Notes under the pieces: model-generated | What the model saw: only the letters and a program-made list of their open reading frames with translations | The model's database searches: none | Told to the model about the DNA's origin: nothing | Translations under genes and position numbers: made by a program | Shown here: positions 63,876-64,000 of the stretch, piece by piece | How positions within the stretch are numbered: position 1 is the stretch's first letter | Layout: each line of letters starts with the position of its first letter | Source of the DNA: Flaccisagitta enflata | Lineage: Eukaryota; Chaetognatha; Sagittoidea; Aphragmophora | Direction: 5' to 3' | NCBI GenBank assembly: GCA_965153355.1 | Contig: OZ231127.1 | Location: 75,516,001-75,580,000 of the forward strand | DNA length: 64,000 nucleotides

Positions 63876-64000
63876 CAGGTCGCCCAAAGGCAATATGTGG
63901 TCAGCGAAACCAGTTGCCCTGCTTTGAATGGTTGTGAATTGGAGTGAGAGGAAGCAGGGCAGCGGCCCCAAAGGGAACGTTGTCCTGTAGAAAACAGGGG
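63876..64000. mobile_element. FB foldback element FB-j, cut by the window end
   Basis: It begins AACAGGTCGCCCAAAGGCAA, then TATGTGGTCAGCGAAACC, and reaches the left inner arm (GGCCCCAAAGGGAACGTTGT, then CCTGTAGAAAACAGGGG). It provides the uninterrupted reference for the hAT-like insertion site in FB-c. Confidence 0.75.

Overview
The window is animal, probably invertebrate, nuclear DNA made almost entirely of transposable elements and satellites. The reasons are three BEL/Pao-class LTR retrotransposon copies, many short inverted-repeat DNA transposons, non-autonomous elements with a (GTCY)n core like the mollusc/insect pearl, mini-me and DINE-1 (Helentron-associated) families, abundant (CT)n, (AT)n and (GTT)n microsatellites, a Pol III-type tRNA-like array, and a spliced-looking receptor tyrosine-phosphatase exon. 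Nothing resembles bacterial organisation. The species cannot be named from sequence alone.

Layout. 1-9.8 kb: a 1.4 kb tandem duplication; foldback elements (called FB here) with long inverted arms around a ~21 bp 'ggcctgagag' repeat; a 1.76 kb hAT-like element with an 8 bp target duplication inside one FB; (GTCY)n elements; a mariner-like foldback with TA duplication. 9.87-14.04 kb: 30 tandem copies of a 142 bp unit, each with a tRNA-like core on the minus strand and a 9 bp-stem hairpin. 14.04-26.92 kb: a 12.9 kb BEL/Pao element on the minus strand (BEL-1), with ~0.6 kb LTRs, a frame-broken gag-pol and an unusual extra coding region between pol and the 3' LTR. 27.2-28.67 kb: a 16 bp satellite. 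28.67-36.58 kb: a second BEL/Pao element (BEL-2) with LTRs and an uninterrupted 1,864-residue gag-pol. 37-41.6 kb: polypurine tract and AT-rich DNA. 41.61-41.99 kb: the last exon of a receptor-type tyrosine phosphatase, followed 7 bp later by a 1.5 kb inverted-repeat element. 44-50.9 kb: a local duplication, (GTCY)n elements, a 612 bp foldback with TCCC target duplication, and an intronless coiled-coil/capsid-like gene on the minus strand. 50.86-55.74 kb: a 5'-truncated, mutated relative of BEL-2 (BEL-3) whose LTR holds a cleanly bounded 358 bp (GTCY)n element. 55.7-64 kb: microsatellites, four or five FB copies, AT-rich unassigned DNA.

How it works together. The only candidates for expressed protein genes are BEL-2 gag-pol, the phosphatase exon, the gag-like coiled-coil gene and, weakly, a 54-codon signal-anchor ORF at 45.8 kb. 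The non-autonomous elements encode nothing visible and would need transposases or Helentron Rep/helicase from elsewhere. Nested insertions give relative ages: FB before hAT-like; BEL-3 LTR before its (GTCY)n element.

Limits: all homology calls come from reading motifs, not searches. Repeat boundaries are by eye. Indels clustered in the centre of the tRNA-like array may be assembly error rather than biology.
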